Shown: in pieces, positions 25,815-33,095 of the stretch
Position numbering within the stretch: the stretch's first letter is position 1
Layout of the letters: every line of letters begins with the position of its first letter
Source: an uncultured Oscillospiraceae bacterium
GTDB taxonomy: Bacteria; Bacillota; Clostridia; Oscillospirales; Ruminococcaceae
DNA length: 46,689 nt
Direction of reading: 5' to 3'
NCBI GenBank assembly: GCA_900542145.1
Contig: UQMF01000016.1
Span: 1-46,689, forward strand
Translations under genes and position numbers: made by a program
Notes under the pieces: model-generated
Database searches by the model: none
What the model was told of the DNA's origin: nothing
Seen by the model: only the letters and a program-made list of their open reading frames with translations

Positions 25815-26232
25815 TGTTGAAAAGTATGTTGAATCGGTTAAAAATTCGCATTCTTACGCCGATTGTAAAAACGTTCTTTCAACCAATCAAATGAAATGCC
25901 CAGATTTTTAAGTTTAAAGTTTGTGGGAAGTCCAGTATTATACTCTCTGTTTAGTTGCATGAGTGCGATAAAACCGTCCGACTGTTATTAAATGGATACC
26001 AGCCGTTGAAAGCTATTGCACATGGCATATTTAACGGGTTTTTAAGGGTGGTTTTCAACGTTGAATCGGATTTATTACGCCAGTAGTGTTGAAAACTGTG
26101 TTGAAACGGTTAAAATCTCCCGTTAAATTGCGGACTGTTGAATTTTGTGAACAAGTTGGAACAGCAGTTGAAAAGTCGTTAAGAGGTTGTGGATTTATTT
26201 TTTATCAACAAATCCGCGTTGAATGTTGAATC
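25815..26232. other. oriC: oriC part 1: DnaA-box-like cluster upstream of dnaA
   Basis: At least ten copies of TGTTGAAAA-like sites in both orientations lie here (25815, 25827, 26004, 26052, 26059, 26087, 26099, 26136, 26166, 26217, 26224). There are also two nearer the classical box: TTATCAACA (26202-26210, 8 of 9) and TGTGGATTT (26188-26196). The sequence is AT-rich and has no gene, typical of an origin. 25668-25814 is AT-rich spacer without recognisable features. Confidence 0.75.
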
Positions 26233-26241
26233 CCATTTTCT

Positions 26242-26276
26242 GAAAAAAGAACACCCTGACTGTTGATCAGGGTGTC
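26242..26276 (-). terminator. Terminator of the HD-domain/lipoprotein operon
   Basis: ACACCCTGA/TCAGGGTGT 9-bp stem; on the minus strand it is followed by TCTTTTTTC. It stops leftward transcription before it enters oriC. Confidence 0.85.
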
Positions 26277-26350
26277 AGTATATGGCGGTTAATGGTACGC
26301 TGACAAGAATCATGCGCGTGAATGTATTTATCCGAACGGGTCGGTCTGTT

Positions 26351-26938
26351 TTATTCCGCGTCCCCTTCCAGGAAGTAGGAAGCCTCCATATCCGCGACGG
26401 AGAGCGCAAACGCCAGAGGATACATGGCGAGCGCCTGACCGACGGTATTCTTGTCCTCGGCTCCGGAGAATCCCATATGCCAGCGGATAGCCATTGCCTC
26501 CTCCCGGGTGAGGCGTATGAATCCGCTCACCATGTAGACGGATTTCTCCCCATGACCGTAGGGCAGCGTGTCGTGTATCTCGTACCGGGGCTGCTTTTCC
26601 CATTGACCGGTCTGTTCGTTCTTGACGTTGCGCCAGCCTACCCGGTAGAAATTCACCTTGCACACGTCGTGCAGCAGCGCGACTATCGCCACGGTTTCGG
26701 GACTGGCGGCGAGGTGGTATTCCTGCTTCACCCGTTCCCTCTCCAGATACGCGCACAGGCAGTGGTATACGTTAAGGGAGTGCCGCAGAAGTCCGCCCTC
26801 AAAGGCGTTGTGGTACCTCGTGCTTGCCGGGGCGGTAAAGAAATCGCTCTTATTCTCGAGAAAGTCCAGCAGCTTGTCTGCGCCGTCCCGGGTGATATTC
26901 CCGGTGAATATTTTCAGGAATTCTTCCTTGTCTGTCAT
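26351..26938 (-). CDS. HD-domain phosphohydrolase-like protein
   Basis: The protein has 195 residues. The HD metal site is seen as GGLLRHSLNVYHCL, then LLHDVCKV (His-Asp), a later Tyr-Gly-His-Gly, and SVADMEASYF near the end with the last Asp. HD proteins cleave phosphate esters of nucleotides or cyclic nucleotides; the substrate is unknown, and the form resembles small HD proteins of phage and Clostridia. GGAGG precedes the ATG. It is 14 bp after the lipoprotein gene and shares its transcript. Confidence 0.85.
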   Translation of the reverse strand: MTDKEEFLKIFTGNITRDGADKLLDFLENKSDFFTAPASTRYHNAFEGGLLRHSLNVYHCLCAYLERERVKQEYHLAASPETVAIVALLHDVCKVNFYRVGWRNVKNEQTGQWEKQPRYEIHDTLPYGHGEKSVYMVSGFIRLTREEAMAIRWHMGFSGAEDKNTVGQALAMYPLAFALSVADMEASYFLEGDAE

Positions 26939-26952
26939 TGTTGCCTCCGTCG

Positions 26953-27765
26953 TCAGTTGTATCCGGTGTAGCGCACCCTTTTCCGGTTTATCGTCAGGCT
27001 ATCCGGGTCGTAGGTGTATTCATACTGCTTGACCGTATAGGTCCCGTATTCCTTCGCCACGATATGCTGTATCATCATGCCTGCGTACTGCGGCTCCAGG
27101 TGGGTGCCGTAGGGCGCCGTTTCCACGCCGTTTTCGTATACGGGGATCTCCACCAGCTTCCCGTCGGATATGGCGAAAAACCGCGCGTACTGCGGAACCT
27201 CCACCTCGTTGAGGATAGTGAAATCCAGCTGTATCAGGTCGGGGTATTCCTCCGCGGCGAAATCCCGCATGTTGGAGATTATCTCGCAGCCGTATGTAAG
27301 GTCCTTGAGCAAATTCTCGAATATGAGGAAGCCGTCGTCCCGTGGCACATTTATCTTCAGCGTGTCGATGATATTACCCTGCTGGAGGAGGTCCAGGCGG
27401 AAATCCCCGTAAAGACTGCCGTCGATGACTGTGGTTTCAAGCTCCGGGGCTTCGGCGGTTTCCGGCAGCTTTATGCAGGAAATGTCCACGGTGTAGTATT
27501 TCCCGGCGGAATACACGTTCTTTATAGTATACGACAGCCTGCTGCCTTCTATTCTCGGGGTCTGCTCCGCCGGGGGTATTACCTCGTCCGGCTTCAGCGG
27601 CTCCGGCTCCGGGGTGGTGGTCGTTGCCGCGGTGGTGGATTCCGTCGCCGCCAGGGTAGTTACGGCTGCGGCGGAGGCAGACTCCGGGCGCTCTTCTTCC
27701 AGGTTACAGCCAGTCAGCAGAAGTGCCATGGCTGCAATAGCATATGCCGGTCTGAATGCTTTCAT
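26953..27765 (-). CDS. Lipoprotein of unknown function
   Basis: The protein has 270 residues. A signal peptide ends in a lipobox LLLTGC (Cys20), followed by a Ser/Thr/Ala-rich linker (to about residue 65), the usual spacer in wall-exposed lipoproteins. The remaining 200 residues have no family I recognise; they look beta-rich. The ribosome site GGGGGTGG precedes ATG. It is transcribed from a SigA promoter 200 bp upstream, through a long palindrome in its leader, together with the HD gene. Confidence 0.8.
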   Translation of the reverse strand: MKAFRPAYAIAAMALLLTGCNLEEERPESASAAAVTTLAATESTTAATTTTPEPEPLKPDEVIPPAEQTPRIEGSRLSYTIKNVYSAGKYYTVDISCIKLPETAEAPELETTVIDGSLYGDFRLDLLQQGNIIDTLKINVPRDDGFLIFENLLKDLTYGCEIISNMRDFAAEEYPDLIQLDFTILNEVEVPQYARFFAISDGKLVEIPVYENGVETAPYGTHLEPQYAGMMIQHIVAKEYGTYTVKQYEYTYDPDSLTINRKRVRYTGYN

Positions 27766-27794
27766 TGAACCACCCCCATAGAATAAAGGTCACC

Positions 27795-27940
27795 TCTAAA
27801 AACCTCATGTGAGCGAAAATGTGCAGTGCGCGCCATCTTCGTCGTCAAATCTCCTTGAAAGGCATACAGCCTTACTGCGTCGACTTTCCTATAATATGGC
27901 GCACCCTGCCCATTTTTGCATTTCACACCGGTTTTTATAG
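27795..27940. repeat. Large imperfect palindrome (MITE-like) in the lipoprotein leader
   Basis: The two arms (27795 inward and 27940 inward) match over about 50 bases with small gaps: CTAAAAACC/GGTTTTTATAG ends and GTGCGCGCCAT/ATGGCGCAC inside. The centre is AAGGC-ATACA-GCCTT (27859-27873). It lies between promoter and gene, so the RNA would fold as one long hairpin. Confidence 0.7.
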
Positions 27941-27963
27941 TTTCCCTACAGTTTTCTTATACT

Positions 27964-27992
27964 ATTATATAAAAAATCCGGAAAAAAATCAA
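27964..27992 (-). promoter_or_regulatory. SigA promoter of the lipoprotein/HD operon
   Basis: Minus strand TTGATT (27987-27992), 17 bp, TATAAT (27964-27969). Leader of about 190 nt. Confidence 0.7.
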
Positions 27993-28012
27993 GTATTTTA
28001 TGGAACAGTAGT

Positions 28013-28741
28013 TCAGCGTATCACAGAATTGATGGCATCGGCGATGGAGTATGCCCAGAGCTTCAGCTGGACGTCCTCGTCGGAGGGCGCGGCGAGCAGT
28101 CCCCGGTGTGCCGGGTCGTGGGTGAGGGATTCCACGCTGAGCGCCGTAGGCACTCCGACTGCGGCGACCGGTACTCCGACGGTGCGGCAGGAAAGCTCCC
28201 GGCGCGGCGCGGCGGAGCCGGACCCTGGAGTTATCCCGGCGGTGGAAAGCTGCACAGTCCTGCAAAGGCGCTCCGGCGAGGTGCAGCAGAGGGAATCCAC
28301 CGCGATGACGCAGGCGGCGTCTATCTCCCGGGCGGCGGCGCGGACAAGGGATACCGTTTCAATCCCGGTGCGGGCGGCTACGTCAGTTTCGATGGCGGCT
28401 AGGGAATAGCGGCTGCCCCTCTGCGGCACCAGCCGGCGGATCGCCAGCGCTCCCAGGCTGTCCCGGGTGATGTCGGGATTCCCCAGTCCGGCGGCGAGGA
28501 TAGTTCCTCCGGTGGGCAGTATCTGCTCAAGCGCCCGGCGCAGCAGTGCCGGGAGTGCATTCCGTGAGGGGTCGCCCTCCAGGGTGATGTAGCGCCCCGG
28601 GCGGATCCTGCGTTCCTGCTCCGGTATCCGTATGTCGGTTATCCGGACGCCGCCGATGGTACGGGTGACGGTCCTGCCGCCGGATATCCCGGCGAGCCGG
28701 GAGCTTTCGCAGGCAAGGTCGGAGTGCGGCTGAATCTTCAT
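28013..28741 (-). CDS. gpr: GPR-type germination protease (peptidase A25)
   Basis: The protein has 242 residues. Several GPR blocks are present in order: HSDLACES, GDPSRNALP, AAGLGNPDITRDSLGALA, RTGIETVSL, CVIAVDSLCC, STAGITPGSGSAAPRREL, and VGVPVAAVGVPTAL. In Bacillus GPR degrades small acid-soluble spore proteins at germination. This one is about 130 residues shorter than Bacillus GPR and is rich in Arg and Ala, so it is a divergent form. Start at ATG 28741 with AAGGAGG. It indicates a sporulating lineage, or one that keeps spore genes. It is divergent from darA. Confidence 0.85.
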   Translation of the reverse strand: MKIQPHSDLACESSRLAGISGGRTVTRTIGGVRITDIRIPEQERRIRPGRYITLEGDPSRNALPALLRRALEQILPTGGTILAAGLGNPDITRDSLGALAIRRLVPQRGSRYSLAAIETDVAARTGIETVSLVRAAAREIDAACVIAVDSLCCTSPERLCRTVQLSTAGITPGSGSAAPRRELSCRTVGVPVAAVGVPTALSVESLTHDPAHRGLLAAPSDEDVQLKLWAYSIADAINSVIR

Positions 28742-28819
28742 GACGTTCCTCCTTTTGTGTTGTTCCCAAGTATTCTGCTCCGGGATACTGCATTTATTTA
28801 TCATCAGCTGAAAAAAACG

Positions 28820-28848
28820 TTGCATTTTTCGGCGATATGCTGTATAAT
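28820..28848 (+). promoter_or_regulatory. darA-holB-ricT promoter (SigA)
   Basis: TTGCAT (28820-28825), 17 bp, TATAAT (28843-28848), with a leader of about 45 nt. Confidence 0.85.
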
Positions 28849-28902
28849 AAAATATGAATGAAATCTGTTTTTCCGCCCGGCGGAATTAGGAGGTAGTTAT
28901 AA

Positions 28903-29226
28903 ATGAAACTTATATTTGCTATCGTGAATAACGACGACAGTCACTCCGTATCGTCCTCGCTCACCCAGGGCGGATTCCAGGCGACAAAGCTGGCGTCTAC
29001 CGGCGGATTCCTCATGTCCGGAAATACCACGTTCATGATCTGTTCGCAGGACGACCAGGTGGATAATGTCATAGATATCATAAGCAAGCACAGCCACAAG
29101 CGTCAGCAGTTCGTTCCGAACTCCGCAAGCTACGGGCTGAGCAATTATACGAGCTTCCCGGTGGAGGTATCCGTTGGCGGCGCGACGATATTCGTCACGA
29201 ATATCGAGAGATTTGAGAAGGTATAA
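28903..29226 (+). CDS. darA: Cyclic di-AMP receptor DarA (PII-like, DUF970)
   Basis: The protein has 107 residues. The PII-like fold pattern is MKLIFAIVNNDD, TQGGFQATKLASTGGFL, GNTTFMI and the C-terminal GGATIFVTNIERFEKV, as in DarA/PstA. It trimerises and binds c-di-AMP; its downstream target is unsettled. AGGAGG precedes ATG. It overlaps holB by one base. In Bacillus darA (yaaQ) also precedes yaaR, holB and ricT; yaaR is missing here. Confidence 0.95.
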   Translation: MKLIFAIVNNDDSHSVSSSLTQGGFQATKLASTGGFLMSGNTTFMICSQDDQVDNVIDIISKHSHKRQQFVPNSASYGLSNYTSFPVEVSVGGATIFVTNIERFEKV

Positions 29227-30257
29227 TGCGGCTTTACGGTAAAGACAGACTGGCGGAGCTGCTGTCAGACACTGCGGCGGAAAACCGCCTGCCCCACGCG
29301 ATACTGCTCACCGGAGAGCGCGGCAGCGGAAGAATGACGATCGCGAAATATATCGCGAAGATGTTTTTGTGCGGTCCGGTTCCCTGCGAGAAATGCTCCG
29401 TGTGCACGAGGATAAACGAGGGCGCACACCCGGACGTTATAAACGTGCTGAGGGAGATTGGCGGAAAATACGGTCTGACCACCAAGGGCGGACTCACGGA
29501 TATCCGCGAATTCATGGACGGCGTTGCAGTCAAGCCCAACGACGGGGATATAAAGATATACATCTTTGAGAAGGCGGACGAGATGTCGGCGCAGGTGCAG
29601 AATACGCTGCTCAAGAATATTGAGGAGCCGGAGAGCTGGGTGAAGTACATCTTCATATGCGAGAGCGCCGGCAGCCTGCTGACGACTATCCGCTCAAGGG
29701 TGGCTGAATTCCGCGTGCCGGACTGTACCCCGGAGGAATGCCGCAGGTGCCTTATCGAGGAATATAACGTAGCCCCGAAGCAGGCGGAGGAGTATTCCCA
29801 GATGATGTCCGGGAATATCGGCAAATGCCTTGAAGCGCTGGGAATGACCGCAATCCCTGAGAAGAAGCGCGGCGCGAAGAAATCCGACGACGAGGAGCCG
29901 GAGGACGATATCCCGTCGGAGCTGAAGCTGATGGAGAGCGCGCGGCATGCGGCGGCGGCAGTGGCGGCGAAGAATCCGTACATGCTGTGCGCGGCGCTTG
30001 GCGAGCAGACCGGGCGCAAGGAGTACGCCGCGGCGCTGGAGTACTTCGCCGGGATACTGCGCGACGCTATTGCGGCGAGGGCAGGCGGCGAGCTTTATTC
30101 CTGCGGAAAGACCGAAGCAAGGAATATTGCGAAATCATTTGACGAAGCAAGACTGACGGGAATGCTGGAGAGCGTTTTTGAGATAAACGACCGGGCGGCG
30201 GCGCTGAACCTTAACCTGGCGCTGTGCTCCGCGTATATCACGTCAAGGCTGCTTTAA
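29226..30257 (+). CDS. holB: DNA polymerase III delta' subunit
   Basis: The protein has 343 residues. It is an AAA+ clamp-loader subunit with P-loop region TGERGSGRMT, where the canonical Lys is Arg, so ATP binding is probably lost, as in E. coli delta'. A Cys4 zinc module lies at about residues 52-63 (CGPVPCEKCSVC). LLKNIEEPESW and the SRVAEF (SRC-like) region follow. A charged linker (about residues 217-232) precedes the C-terminal oligomerisation domain. It loads the DnaN clamp. Confidence 0.93.
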   Translation: MRLYGKDRLAELLSDTAAENRLPHAILLTGERGSGRMTIAKYIAKMFLCGPVPCEKCSVCTRINEGAHPDVINVLREIGGKYGLTTKGGLTDIREFMDGVAVKPNDGDIKIYIFEKADEMSAQVQNTLLKNIEEPESWVKYIFICESAGSLLTTIRSRVAEFRVPDCTPEECRRCLIEEYNVAPKQAEEYSQMMSGNIGKCLEALGMTAIPEKKRGAKKSDDEEPEDDIPSELKLMESARHAAAAVAAKNPYMLCAALGEQTGRKEYAAALEYFAGILRDAIAARAGGELYSCGKTEARNIAKSFDEARLTGMLESVFEINDRAAALNLNLALCSAYITSRLL

Positions 30258-30271
30258 AAGATAGGAGTATA

Positions 30272-31486
30272 ATGGATAACAACTATTTCACAGAAAAAAT
30301 AGCGCCGAAGAATAAGCCGGCGCAGGAGAATACACAGCCCACGGCAGTCCCGGCAAGGAATATTCCGGACGATCTGACGGAGCACCGTGCGAACCACACC
30401 GAGGGCAGAAAGCCGCAGGCAGCGGCAGTCCCGGCGAAGAACATTCCGGACGACCTGACAGAGCGCCGCGCAAATCACACTGAGGACAGGAAGCCGCAGC
30501 CGAGGAGTAATGCGGATAACGGCGAACGCCGCCAGAGGTCCGGCGACAGACCGCAGAAGCCGGAGCAGCGCAGGGAGAATCCTCCGCGCAGGGAAAGGAA
30601 GCCGGCGGACCCCAACGCAGTCGTGGAGATAATCGGCGTGCGCTTCAAGGACGTTGGCAAGGTGTATTACTTTGCTCCGGGCGGAGTACAGTTCGAGCAG
30701 GGGGACAAGGCGATCGTTGAAACGGCGCGCGGCGTGGAGTGCGGCGAGATTGTCCTCACCAACCGGACTGTTCCCGAGAGCACCATCGTGTCACCGCTCA
30801 AGAGCATAATCCGCAAGGCGGCTCCGGCGGACGTGAAGCAGCTTGAGGAGCGCCGCCGCCAGGAAAAGGAGATCATGCAGGTGTTCAGCGACAAGATCGC
30901 CCAGCACAAGCTTGATATGAAGCCCATCGACGTGGATTGCACCTTTGACGGCAGCAAGATACTGTTCTATTTCACTTCCGATGGCAGGGTGGATTTCCGC
31001 GAACTGGTAAAGGACCTTGCGTCCGTTTACCGCACGAGGATAGAGCTGCGGCAGATAGGCGTGCGCGACGAAGCTAAAATGCTCGGCGGACTGGGGATCT
31101 GCGGACGGCCGTTCTGCTGCTCCAGCTTCCTGGGGGAGTTCCAGCCGGTGTCCATCAAGATGGCGAAGGAGCAGTCCCTGTCGCTTAACCCGACGAAGAT
31201 CTCGGGAACCTGCGGCAGGCTCATGTGCTGCCTGAAGTACGAGCAGAACTGCTACGAGGAATTCCTGCGCACCACTCCAAAGGTGGGCGCGTATGTCGAA
31301 ACCGCGGAGGGACGCGGACGCGTGTGCGAAACGAACCTCCTCACGGGTATTCTGAAGGTGCAGCTGGACAAGAATCCGGACGCTCCAATCACCGTGAACA
31401 AGGCGGACGTAAAGCTGCTGAAGGACGGACAGGTAAGAATAAGCCGCGACGAAGCGAAGGCTCTCAAGGGACTTGAGGACAAATAA
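30272..31486 (+). CDS. ricT: PSP1-domain regulatory iron-sulfur protein RicT (YaaT)
   Basis: The protein has 404 residues. The N-terminal 105 residues are disordered and charged; the PSP1 core follows with conserved Cys in CGRPFCCS and CGRLMCCLKYEQNC. In Bacillus RicT binds RicA and RicF with two 4Fe-4S clusters and helps RNase Y mature mRNAs and Spo0A phosphorylation. The disordered part contains a tandem repeat of 25 residues (30343-30417 and 30424-30498). ATG 30272 is chosen because AGGAG precedes it; an in-frame upstream start exists but lies inside holB. It ends at a strong terminator. Confidence 0.93.
   Translation: MDNNYFTEKIAPKNKPAQENTQPTAVPARNIPDDLTEHRANHTEGRKPQAAAVPAKNIPDDLTERRANHTEDRKPQPRSNADNGERRQRSGDRPQKPEQRRENPPRRERKPADPNAVVEIIGVRFKDVGKVYYFAPGGVQFEQGDKAIVETARGVECGEIVLTNRTVPESTIVSPLKSIIRKAAPADVKQLEERRRQEKEIMQVFSDKIAQHKLDMKPIDVDCTFDGSKILFYFTSDGRVDFRELVKDLASVYRTRIELRQIGVRDEAKMLGGLGICGRPFCCSSFLGEFQPVSIKMAKEQSLSLNPTKISGTCGRLMCCLKYEQNCYEEFLRTTPKVGAYVETAEGRGRVCETNLLTGILKVQLDKNPDAPITVNKADVKLLKDGQVRISRDEAKALKGLEDK
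30343..30498 (+). repeat. Tandem 75-bp in-frame duplication in ricT
   Basis: Two 25-codon units, (A)VPA[RK]NIPDDLTE and so on, lie 6 bp apart and encode nearly the same peptide with synonymous changes. They are within the disordered N-terminus. Confidence 0.9.
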
Positions 31487-31489
31487 GAC

Positions 31490-31528
31490 CGCACCCCGGG
31501 ATCATATTGATCCCGGGGTGCTTTTTTT
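31490..31528 (+). terminator. ricT terminator
   Basis: GCACCCCGGGATC/GATCCCGGGGTGC 13-bp stem with ATATT loop, then TTTTTTT. Confidence 0.95.
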
Positions 31529-31538
31529 ATGCGTACTG

Positions 31539-31715
31539 TCAGAAGGAGCGGACATTCGTCACGCTGTAGGATCCGGTTTTTGACGACGACGGACTTACGG
31601 TGATGTCGAACCTGATGTGGCAGGAGCTGCACGAAAGCGCGCTCTTGCTTCCTGTGAGGTTGGATTTGGTGACCACCTTGTGGCAGCGGGGGCATTTGAT
31701 GTCGAACATGTTCAT
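31539..31715 (-). CDS. Com-like zinc-ribbon small protein
   Basis: The protein has 58 residues. Two CxxC pairs (CPRC and CSSC) about 20 residues apart form a zinc ribbon like the phage Com-type and other tiny DNA/RNA-binding proteins. The tail (SPSSSKTGSYSVTN) is flexible. AAAGGA precedes the ATG. It is the last of three small genes reading leftward from 32111. Function is unknown. Confidence 0.7.
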   Translation of the reverse strand: MNMFDIKCPRCHKVVTKSNLTGSKSALSCSSCHIRFDITVSPSSSKTGSYSVTNVRSF

Positions 31716-31738
31716 AGTGGTAATTCCTTTCTGTTATG

Positions 31739-31906
31739 TTACCAGGAGCGGTTCTTTACCCAGGTGTGCGGCTTGGGATTCCCGTTCCTGTCCTTGGGCT
31801 TTCGGGGGCAGTTTCCCGGCGACGGTCTGCCGGAATTCGCCGGGCGCGAAGTGGTGGCTCCGCACCAGGTGCACTTGTATTCGATGGTCCTTATCGTGAG
31901 CGGCAT
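31739..31906 (-). CDS. Small zinc-binding protein, C-x2-C-x17-C-x13-H type
   Basis: The protein has 55 residues. YKCTWCG supplies two Cys; a third lies in PGNCPRK and a His in KPHTW, a pattern seen in many tiny Clostridia proteins and in phage genes. It is basic overall. AGGAGG is at good distance from ATG, overlapping the end of the upstream gene. Function is unknown. Confidence 0.7.
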   Translation of the reverse strand: MPLTIRTIEYKCTWCGATTSRPANSGRPSPGNCPRKPKDRNGNPKPHTWVKNRSW

Positions 31907-31919
31907 GGCGTTCCTCCTG

Positions 31920-32111
31920 TCAGTTCTTCTTTGCGTACCTTTTCGCCATCTTCTCCCCTTCGTCGTTCATCTTCTGAAGACAGTCCAGGGCCTTGTGCTC
32001 GGCGTTTTCGAGGTGCTGCCCGACGGAGTCCACATGGCTGTTTTCGCTGCCGGACATCAGCTTTCCTGCCACGCCTATAATTGCGATTGCGCCTATGATC
32101 AGATCTAACAT
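31920..32111 (-). CDS. Small membrane protein
   Basis: The protein has 63 residues. It has an N-terminal transmembrane helix (MLDLIIGAIAIIGVAGKL) and a charged helical tail of about 40 residues. AAAGGAGG precedes the ATG. Its stop is a few bases before the ribosome site of the next small gene, so the three form an operon. Function is unknown. Confidence 0.7.
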   Translation of the reverse strand: MLDLIIGAIAIIGVAGKLMSGSENSHVDSVGQHLENAEHKALDCLQKMNDEGEKMAKRYAKKN

Positions 32112-32167
32112 GATTATTCCTCCTTTTGGGTGTTTTCTTATCTTTGATCATATTTTACCACCCGACT

Positions 32168-32185
32168 GGGACAGGAGTGTGTCCC
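32168..32185. promoter_or_regulatory. Possible operator palindrome
   Basis: GGGACA, 6 bp, TGTCCC lies between the small-gene operon and the ferredoxin. The rest of 32112-32361 has no gene; it shows TTAGT-TTCG-ACTAA and GTTAACGTTAA, small palindromes of unknown meaning. Confidence 0.35.
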
Positions 32186-32361
32186 TATAAAATTATTGCC
32201 GAAAAATATTCCCTGAGGTGCAGATCATGACGGAAAGTTGGGAATATTGTATTAGTTTCGACTAACCCAACGAGTTGGCTGAGGTTAACGTTAATTCCCC
32301 CTAACTCCGCGCTATCACTGGATCCGCAGACGAAAAATGTGTGAAAATTATTGTAAAGCAC

Positions 32362-32389
32362 TTGACTTTTTCTGAAAATATGTTACAAT
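32362..32389 (+). promoter_or_regulatory. Ferredoxin promoter (SigA)
   Basis: TTGACT (32362-32367), 16 bp, TACAAT (32384-32389). Leader of about 70 nt. Confidence 0.75.
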
Positions 32390-32463
32390 ATAATAAAGGC
32401 TGACGGCAGAGTGCCGTGGTCAGACGGCGGGAATCGACCCGATTATTTTTGGAGGTATTTATC

Positions 32464-32634
32464 ATGGCATACGTTATTTCTGATGATTGCATCGCTTGCG
32501 GCGCTTGCGCTGAGGGCTGCCCTGTAAACGCTATTTCTGAGGGTGACGGCAAGTACGTTATCGACGCTGACACCTGCATCAGCTGCGGCGCATGCGCAGG
32601 CACATGTCCTGTAGGCGCTCCTTCCGAGGGCTGA
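32464..32634 (+). CDS. 2[4Fe-4S] ferredoxin
   Basis: The protein has 56 residues. Two CxxCxxCxxxCP motifs (Cys 9, 12, 15, 19 and 38, 41, 44, 48) bind two 4Fe-4S clusters. It is a clostridial-type low-potential electron carrier. Ala codons are mostly GCT, like a highly expressed gene. GGAGG precedes the ATG. The gene stands alone between its promoter and a terminator. The next gene is the Nif11-type peptide. Confidence 0.97.
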   Translation: MAYVISDDCIACGACAEGCPVNAISEGDGKYVIDADTCISCGACAGTCPVGAPSEG

Positions 32635-32646
32635 TTACATCAAGAA

Positions 32647-32679
32647 AACACCGGAGCTTCGGCTCCGGTATTTTTTTGC
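32647..32679 (+). terminator. Ferredoxin terminator
   Basis: CCGGAGC-TTCG-GCTCCGG followed by T7. The 55-bp element begins 5 bp further on. Confidence 0.92.
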
Positions 32680-32681
32680 AA

Positions 32682-32736
32682 TTTTGTTGTAACGTTATTC
32701 CTGGTGGCGTGTATATACAGTCGAAAGGCAAATGAG
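32682..32736 (+). repeat. 55-bp element, right copy (promoter-like) upstream of Nif11-type gene
   Basis: It matches the reverse complement of 24-78 at 54 of 55 positions. TTGTAA and TATATA with 19-bp spacing and an AT-rich leader downstream suggest a promoter, perhaps for an alternative sigma or a regulator binding TGTATATACA. It lies between the ferredoxin terminator and the Nif11-type gene. Confidence 0.85.
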
Positions 32737-32783
32737 CTGAAAGAAAACAAAAACACAACACATAAATCAGGAGGAAAAACACC

Positions 32784-33083
32784 ATGACAGTAAACAACGA
32801 AGTAATCACAAAGGCACTCACCGAGGCACAGAGCGTAGACGAGATGGTCGCAGCATTCGCAGACCAGGGCATTGAGATCACCGCAGAGGAACTGGAGCAG
32901 GTAATGAAGGACGTCCTGGCAGAGGAATCCGGCGAGGAGCTTTCCGAAGGCGACCTCGAAGGAGTATCCGGCGGTTCCGCATACAGCTGGGCAATGAACA
33001 CCGCACGCAACATCGTTGTAGGTGTTGTGAAGGCTGTGGGTCAGGCTTTTGTAAACACTGTAAGAAGAACATTCGGTTTCTGA
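32784..33083 (+). CDS. Nif11-type leader peptide precursor (putative bacteriocin/RiPP)
   Basis: The protein has 99 residues. The leader (1-64) has the Nif11-like pattern: SVDEMVAAFADQGIEITAEE, then an acidic segment and EGVSGG, a double-glycine cleavage site. The 35-residue core has no Cys and no acidic residue, four Arg/Lys, and a likely amphipathic helix (SAYSWAMNTARNIVVGVVK and on). Ten of twelve Ala codons are GCA, unlike neighbours. AGGAGG precedes ATG. No modification enzyme, protease or peptide exporter is near. It could be an unmodified antimicrobial or signalling peptide; neither is shown. Confidence 0.8.
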   Translation: MTVNNEVITKALTEAQSVDEMVAAFADQGIEITAEELEQVMKDVLAEESGEELSEGDLEGVSGGSAYSWAMNTARNIVVGVVKAVGQAFVNTVRRTFGF

Positions 33084-33095
33084 TTTAAACCACAT

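Noticed and set aside
26895..26912. TATTCCCGGTGAATA as a Noc site
   Set aside because: It is inside the HD-domain coding region, and matches the Noc consensus only partly; chance is likely.
32784..33083. Role of the Nif11-type gene in nitrogen fixation
   Set aside because: The Nif11 name is historical; the GG site and short core mark a peptide precursor, and no nif genes are present.
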